Positions 57,462 to 64,000 of a stretch of DNA of 64,000 bases are shown here, piece after piece. Under the pieces are notes generated by a model. It saw only the letters and a list, made by a program, of their open reading frames with translations. It made no database searches and was not told where the DNA came from. How positions within the stretch are numbered: the stretch's first letter is position 1; every line of letters starts with the position of its first letter. The position numbers and the translations under genes are program-made. The DNA lies in NCBI GenBank assembly GCA_029718625.1, contig CM056380.1, positions 108,035,535-108,099,534 of the forward strand, given 5' to 3'. The DNA is from Synaphobranchus kaupii. Lineage: Eukaryota; Chordata; Actinopteri; Anguilliformes; Synaphobranchidae.

Positions 57462-57632
57462 TAACATTTCTGATTGCCCCGTTCACTTCCATTGTAGCCC
57501 AGTGAGAGCCTACAGGAAATCTGTACCGAACTCAATACTGGACCGATCAGCGAAAAAATGGACTTCATGGGTCAGGTTCATGGAAGACGGACCGCAAATA
57601 GGGTCCAAGGTCCAAAATAGCGAACTTACCCT
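57462..57632. repeat. Right terminal inverted repeat
   Basis: Inverted copy of 55780-55951. The frame across it is the same as on the left arm in reverse and is not a gene. Confidence 0.92.
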
Positions 57633-57636
57633 TTAA

Positions 57637-59604
57637 GTTGTTGTCGTGCGGCAGCTTTCAGAGAGACACGCAGTTCCAGTACTACGGCAGTGGCATTAGC
57701 AGGACCCGGGTGTTCAGTTGCTTCTCACGCGGCTCTAATCAGGCGTGTTCGGCTTGAGGACGTGGATCTCCGCTGTCAGGCTGTCTCACAGGCGATGTAG
57801 ACGTGCGTGCGTATCCACGGGCCCCGGAAACCAGAGGTTTTCTGCATAATTCACTGGGAGGAACAGCTGTTAAACACTCCGTTTGGCTGTCAACCCCGAT
57901 GACAGACGATGCCCACATTGCCTGGGAGAATTATTGGGCGAGGCTGACTCCGCAGCGACGTTAGAAATTAATTTGTGTCAAAACAGAGCTTTCCCCGGTG
58001 TCTGGCGCGGTAATATATGCACCTGGAATGAGTTACAGTGCCTCGCATTTCACATTTTGTGACGGCTGAACATATTGGCGATGCCGCGGCTGTCTACAAT
58101 CATATGACATTATACAGTGTCATTTAAAAACTGTCAAATCATTTTACGCATAATTCCCCAAGAAGATATTCACGCAAGACATAATGTGATAAAATATTCC
58201 TAAGAATGTGATTTATCTGTGCAAAGTCATCAACATCCAAAAAAGAGAAAAAGAAAGCCACCATGAATAAATTTAGTAAATGTATTAAATGTATAAATGA
58301 GCTGTCTGCTAATTCCCAGGGTTTCAGGTGTAGTGAGGTGCCCCGCAGTGTGCACGGCGAGCGATGACGGCGGAAGCACAGGCCCACAGTTGCGTAACTG
58401 GCCATACGGCCATAGCCATGAGGCACCACTGTGCAACAGTGATGTGAGTTCTATGCGCAAATGAAAAGTCACCGTCATACACAAAAAGTCGCACGTGCGA
58501 ATCTCCCATGAAATATTTTGTAAAATAGGTCATTCCCCTTTAATCATTAAATTTTTATCTTGAAAGCTATCTCCCAAACAGCCGGGCATCCCAAATTAAA
58601 CATGAATGCATTAAAGTTATGTGCATTAAAAGTCATGGCATGTGTTTCAATTAAACACGTTCTCGCCAGCGACCGTACTTAACAGCAAAAAGCTTTTTAG
58701 GATAAGCAGCCTGGCACGCTACAGTGAATGCATTATAAAACAGTACAAAGTTTTTATGAGAAGAAAAAAAACTATATAATTTATATGCACTCCCTCAATG
58801 CAATTTTACATGCAATATGAATTTGTATCATTTCTAGGTGCTAAAATGAACACAAACAGCGTCACGCGTTTGCATATTATTAAAGAAACATTTTACCATT
58901 CGATTTTGTGCTTTTCTGTATTTTTTCTGTGATGAATATGCATATTGAGATCATTATGTTTAAATTAAGCCAACTTTTCCTCACAATTTTAAACAAAAAA
59001 GTGTCACTCATACAGTTCCCAGGTTCCCTCTAACAATCTGCTGTCCTCTGATGCAGCAACTGTCATCCTCTGATGTAAAAACACTGGAGAAATCATCTCA
59101 TTTTCTACTGGGAGAGCTATTTTTATAGAGCTATTGTAATATGGGCAGGCAGTATTTCAAATACATGCAACTGAAATATCTATTTGCCCGTATGTATTTC
59201 ATATGTAAAATGGGTTGCTCACCTTTTTGTATGGTAGTCTGTGTGCCATCAGCAGAACAACTATGCCTCCACCATTCTAGTACAGTGATGGGAAAGAGAA
59301 AGCAGACCCTCTTTCATTTCTATGGTTTTATGTTAGGCCATAACTAACCCTCATCTAGTCCTCACCAAGTCTAGCCTTGTGACAAATTACACGTAACAAA
59401 TTTTTCATTGGCATATCAAGCAGAAGCTTTCTGTGCTTAAATCCCTTTATCAGCAATAACCTGAAGTTATAATTTTTTTGTATGAGTTTATCAGTCTCTT
59501 AAAGTCAGATTGGAGGAATTTTGGCCCACTCCACCTTACAAAACTTGGTAGAACCAATCAAATTGCGGGATTGTAGGAGAAACCCAAATTCACAAACGGT
59601 GTAA
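57637..59604. other. Unique sequence, possibly with conserved non-coding stretches
   Basis: No gene is found. 57660-58020 and 58640-58740 are complex and repeat-free and could be conserved enhancers; this is a guess from texture only. Frames at 58139-58533 (minus) overlap in three phases and lack domains. Confidence 0.4.
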
Positions 59605-59902
59605 CCTCCTACTCCCTTAAGAAAGCACTGTATCCCTCTATAACTACAACCCTATAACTGCTGTGTGTAACCTCCTACTCCCTTAAGAAAGCACTGTATC
59701 CCCCTATAACTACAACCCTATAACTGCTGTGTGTGTAACCTCCTACTCCCTTAAGAAAGCACTGTATCCCTCTATAACTACAACCCTATAACTGCTGTGT
59801 GTAACCTCCTACTCCCTTAAGAAAGCACTGTATCCCCCTATAACTACAACCCTATAACTGCTCTACGTGTAACCTCCTACTCCCTTAAGAAAGCACTGTA
59901 TC
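59605..59902. repeat. 66-68-bp minisatellite, left part
   Basis: About 4.5 tandem copies of a unit containing CCTCCTACTCCCTTAAGAAA, GCACTGTATC and CTATAACTACAACCC. The array stops within a unit at GCACTGTATC, where the solo LTR starts. Confidence 0.95.
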
Positions 59903-61085
59903 TGTAACATTCCGCTCCCATCCTATTGTTTCTCCGTGTTTTCCTTCTCCCCCTGTTTTGTGTTTGTCTCTCCATTGTCCGTGTTTCCCCCGTGCTGCAG
60001 GTTGGGCGTGTTTTCCCGTTTATGTCACACTGTTTCACCACTCCTCTCTCAGCCTATCCCAGTCCCCCGTCTCGCATGCATTCCTCACTCTCCGCTCTGT
60101 TCAATCACGCTCGCATACATTCGCACGCATTTCCTAATTGATTCCAATTAATACCTGCATTTAGTCACCCGGTGTTTTCTGTCCTGTGCCAGTTCGTTAA
60201 CGCTTGTAGTCTGAAACCTCTGGTCCTGTCTGGTTCTTGTCTAGTCACCTAGTCCTACAGTTTAGTTCTGTTTTGGTGTTTATTCACTCTGCTAAACTGC
60301 TAAGTCCTAGTCTGTTCAGTCTGAAACGGCATTACCCGTTGTTCATTATCCTGTCTCGCTAACAAATTTTGTCTGCTTTAAGTCTGCCAATCTGCAGTTG
60401 TCTGAGAATCCCTGCCTGTGTTGCGGTTTCCCTGCCTTCCACCTGACGTGTGTGCATGCAGCTTGGGCTTCTGCTATTCCACCCTGCGGCGGTGCCCGCT
60501 CTCAGCCAGTGCTGCGTTGCTGTCGATGTGCTGTCGCTCCTGCCTCTGCTGTCGCTGCTGCCGCCCTGCTGTTGCCGTGCTGCTACTGCTGCTGCCCTGT
60601 TGCCACGCCTGCGTCCTGCCTGGGCTCCGCTGCACTGTCCTGCTCTACCGCTCCCGCTCATCCCCTGCTCCAAACAACCCGGTTACCTGTCTCCATCATC
60701 ACCCCTGGCTTTCCCTGCTCCCACTGCTCCCGCACATTCATACTGGACTGTCTGTATTTAATTGTTCTCCCTACGCTTCAGGAGTCTAGTTCAAAGCTTA
60801 ATTTACTGGATGCTTAGCGCTCCCACTCTCTGTCCTGTCTGTCAAGTCTGTCCTGTCCGTCAAGTCCAGTTCCGGCTTGGAACAATTCCGGTGAGACCTG
60901 TCAAGTCCAGCTCCGGCTTGGAGCAATACTGTGGTACCGGTTGAGTCCAGTTCCGGCTTGGAACTTCTACTGCCTTTGCCTTTCTCCCCATGCTCAGGAC
61001 TGCCCTGAGCTTAAATAAATATTGAGTTTTTGTACTTCTGTCTCCTTGTCATGCATTTGGGTTCAGTCTTATTCCGGTCGTAACA
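59903..61085 (+). mobile_element. Solo LTR of a related sushi-like element
   Basis: 1183 bp, TGTAAC...GTAACA, flanked by a GTATC duplication (59898-59902 and 61086-61090) within a minisatellite unit. It shares with the complete element the termini, the 11-mer GCCAGTTCGTT at 60188-60198 about 285 bp from the start (290 bp in the full element), three GTCCAGTTCCGGCTTGGA words near 60867-60962, and AATAAA at 61014-61019, 66 bp from the end. Overall it is diverged. No internal region remains, which points to LTR-LTR recombination. Frames in it are not genes. Confidence 0.9.
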
Positions 61086-61612
61086 GTATCCCTCTATAAC
61101 TACAACCCTATAACTGCTGTGTGTGTAACCTCCTACTCCCTTAAGAAAGCACTGTATCCCTCTATAACTACAACCCTATAACTGCTGTGTGTGTAACCTC
61201 CTACTCCCTTAAGAAAGCACTGTATCCCTCTATAACTACAACCCTATAACTGCTGTGTGTGTAACCTCCTACTCCCTTAAGAAAGCACTGTATCCCTCTA
61301 TAACTACAACCCTATAACTGCTGTGTGTGTAACCTCCTACTCCCTTAAGAAAGCACTGTATCCCTCTATAACTACAACCTTATAACTGCTGTGTGTGTAA
61401 CCTCCTACTCCCTTAAGAAAGCACTGTATCCCTCTATAACTACAACCCTATAACTGCTGTGTGTGTAACCTCCTACTCCCTTAAGAAAGCACTGTATCCC
61501 TCTATAACTACAACCCTATAACTGCTGTGTGTAACCTCCTACTCCCTTAAGAAAGCACTGTATCCCTCTATAACTACAACCTTATAACTGCTCTGTGTAA
61601 CCTCCTACTCCC
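61086..61612. repeat. 66-68-bp minisatellite, right part
   Basis: About 7.9 further copies of the unit seen at 59605-59902, resuming in the middle of a unit with the duplicated GTATC. Copies differ mainly in GTGTGTGTAA versus GTGTGTAA and CCCTATAAC versus CCTTATAAC. Confidence 0.95.
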
Positions 61613-64000
61613 TTAGAGAGAAACAGAAGGAAAATTGTGCAAAAACCAGGCCTGAACCCCAAAAAAGTAAACAAGGTAAAAACTCCCCAGTGGGAAAACT
61701 CTATACTCCAGGTGTGCAGTATTTTTCCTTCAGTATTTGTGACAGCAAACTGCCAACCTTGTCAACCATGATGACTATTTCATTATGTTTGATTACATTT
61801 TTAAACTCCCGAGCTATTTGGTACAGCAGCGTGTGTTCTGTGCTTTTCATTATGAACTTTCAAAGCCAATCATGACGAGACACAGGAATAGAAGAGAGCT
61901 GTACGGTATTTTTACACTTTAAACAAACGTGTCTAGTAAGCACAACGTTACTGTTCAATCTGTCAAATGAAGCGGCAACAGATCTGGTATTAAACTGAGG
62001 TATTTGACCTTTGGTTTTTTGTTTAGCGGATCGTAAACCCGGGGCCATTTCATTTCCCAGATAATTAAATTATGAAGGCTGTCTTTTGTGTCCTGAAAAA
62101 GCATGGCTTCAGAGGGGGGGGGGGGGAGTCGTAATGAAGCCAGCCAGCCAGCCAGCTCCCGCCCCTCCAAGCGGCTGTTTGAGATTAACTGGGGAGGGTT
62201 CTATAAGCACAACATTATGCAACATTTCACCCATGTTCTTACGGGAGGTGGAGCTCAGCGCCAGTATAAACCTTCCAATGCCAGCACTCCTTCTGTGGCA
62301 AGAGGCCCCTGATATTTACAAATCGCATTTCCCTTTAACGTGCCAAACATAAAAGCTACATAAATGAATTAGCAATGGATTATAACTGAGCCATTTCTAT
62401 GCAAAGGGCATTATTTTTTACATTGCACTACAGTAACCATTTAAATTAAATATATTTTTTTGCTTTCTCCACAACAAGGGACGACATTTCAGGCAATCCA
62501 AGATGAAAAAGTGGATCTGTGCTTTTGATTGCCAACAAAATAAAGTGCTTTAAAGTAATTGTTTCAGCTTGCTCTAATCACAATAAAAACTGGACAGTGC
62601 CATTGAGGATCAGAAACCACCGTAGTTTTTTTCCCTTTGCCTTGGTGAAATGTCTTTTTAAGCTTCAGGCATTATATTTAAGCTCCTATCAAGGAACACG
62701 TCTGACTGAATACAAATTAGTCTTCAACGACCTTTACACTGACCTATTGTAAAAATGCTGGTTCCTCATCATCCACAAAGTATCCTGTAAGATACTAAGG
62801 GTGTATGTCACAGACGATAACATAGTGAAAATGGTGCGGATGACCAAACCTGAGTTATTCATCACTGTTATCACTTTGTCTGCATGAATTATCATAATTG
62901 CTTTGACAAGGACAATGTAGACGCCTCCCAATGTAACTCCGTCTAGGTTCAGGTGAAAACCCTGGCTACATTCGGTTGAAAAGTGAGTTTTCTAGCACAC
63001 TTGGATGTAGCCCGGCTATTTCCAGGTAAAACCTTAGCTATATTGGGGATGTCTCTCAACCTAGATTTCCAGTCCTCTAGACGTCTAGATTCCGGCTTGG
63101 AATTGTCATCTGCTTTGCTGTGACAAGGAGAGTTCAGATTTGAGGCAGTGCACCTTTGGGCAAGGAATGGTATATCCTGTCCCAATTTCCCAATGTTTTC
63201 TACCCCCAAATATTTTTCTTTTAAACCCAAAAGATCACTGCTCACTGCAGAGCACAGCCGTTCACACAATGGATGTAGTTTTACACAGTTATTGATTTTT
63301 GAAATAACTCTTTGTAAGTGCATTTGTTTTTTGAATTATATAGAAAATCAAATAATAATGGGAATGAATGAAAGTTGTATGAGATATAGCAGTGACAGAA
63401 TCGATGGAGTTGCAACATGTTTTTCCCCCTCGGTATCCACGCGCGCAGGGCAGGGGGACGCATTTAATCTGCGCACAATATGTCAGTTAATCAATGTCGA
63501 GAACGCCAAGCTCAGTGAAAAACTATGTGCTGTGAGAGCTGTTGTTGGCTAACAGACACAGCAAACAGGAGCAGGACTGGGAAAGATAATTTCTCTCAGG
63601 AACGTCGGGAGTCTCAAAGACCTAATTCCGCCGAGGAAATTACGCAATTCTTCCTCCTCGTTTATTTTTCGCTTATCGCGGGAAAATATGCCGTTTCATT
63701 GAGCCTCGATGAGAAAGGTCTCTTTCAGTGAGTTTCAGGCAGGAAGGGAAAAAAAAAAAAAAAGTCTATGAATTACGGCTACCAGCTCTTTCTCCTCTGC
63801 TTTGATCGCATTTTATTTTGATGTGACTTTCCGTCTTCTTTCTCCAGGGAGAGATTGTATCGAGCTTCAAACTTCATATCAAACGGAATCAGCTCAGCGA
63901 GCAACAGCAGTGACACTGGCAATAAGCGGCTATGAAGGTGACATCTGCAGTAATCAATGAGGTCACCTCTCTCTGCCGTAAACCACATGACGGAGAGCAG
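61613..64000. other. Unique sequence to the window end
   Basis: No gene or RNA is recognised. A poly-G run with CCAGCCAGCCAGCC lies near 62115-62157. 63550-63730 and 63780-64000 are complex, balanced in composition and free of repeats, as conserved non-coding elements often are; no exon or splice structure can be defended. Frames at 62949-63323 and 63148-63552 lack domains. Confidence 0.4.

Larger units (their letters stand above)
55780..57632. mobile_element. TTAA-flanked DNA transposon with long inverted repeats and two genes
   Basis: 1853 bp, flanked by TTAA (55776-55779 and 57633-57636). The ends begin AGGGTAAGTTCGC. The first 171 bp of the two ends appear identical, since their translations agree over 57 residues. 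Weaker similarity continues to about 56030 on the left and 57380 on the right (TATGCTCTCCTGTGAAATGT in both). Inside are two tail-to-tail genes: a P2X7-ballast-like protein (plus) and a THAP protein (minus). Kolobok elements use TTAA and carry a THAP gene, hence the tentative label; no transposase core is present. Confidence 0.88.

Overview
The window looks like non-genic, repeat-rich DNA from a ray-finned (probably teleost) fish. The evidence is the mix of families: a chromodomain Ty3/gypsy element of the sushi type, Tc1-like transposons, a Penelope-type GIY-YIG fragment, tRNA-derived SINEs with fish-type 5' heads, LINE 3' tails of fish type, hAT miniature elements, and abundant minisatellites and CA/TA microsatellites. 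No exon of a host protein-coding gene and no RNA gene can be supported. The species cannot be named from sequence alone.

Layout. 1-2571 is a 37-bp satellite that runs off the left edge. 2.6-9.2 kb holds short minisatellites, an hAT-like miniature element, a Penelope fragment sitting between two stretches of one minisatellite, a piggyBac-like miniature element end, a SINE-like retroposon and a LINE tail. 10.7-12.1 kb has three small inverted-repeat elements. 14990-18800 is a 27-bp minisatellite of about 140 copies. 19-31 kb has a SINE, an internally deleted Tc1, tandem and inverted repeats and a dead LINE reverse transcriptase. 31.7-32.9 kb is a long foldback hAT element with a SINE in its middle. 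33.8-34.8 kb has two minisatellites. 36.3 kb has a second deleted Tc1 with the same internal junction.

41139-49190 is a nest. A roughly 171-bp piggyBac-like element was hit at TTAA by a second miniature element, and a few bases further on by an apparently complete chromovirus (41877-49030). The chromovirus LTRs are indistinguishable where compared, the target duplication is GTAAG, and gag and pol are open. It shows a -1 frameshift heptamer, a TATA-like box, and an 11-base match between the predicted RNA 5' end and the primer-binding site, as expected for Tf1/sushi self-priming. A solo LTR of a related element (59903-61085, GTATC duplication) lies inside a 66-68-bp minisatellite and keeps the same 11-mer.

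The most unusual object is 55780-57632: a TTAA-flanked DNA transposon with 171-bp near-perfect inverted repeats and two convergent small genes. One encodes a THAP zinc-finger protein whose exon ends at a good splice donor. The other encodes an acidic protein with a cysteine-rich module like the cytoplasmic 'ballast' region of P2X7 receptors. No catalytic transposase is visible, so it is probably a non-autonomous, Kolobok-like element. The remaining sequence is unique or unrecognised; a few complex stretches could be conserved non-coding elements, but this cannot be judged without alignment.
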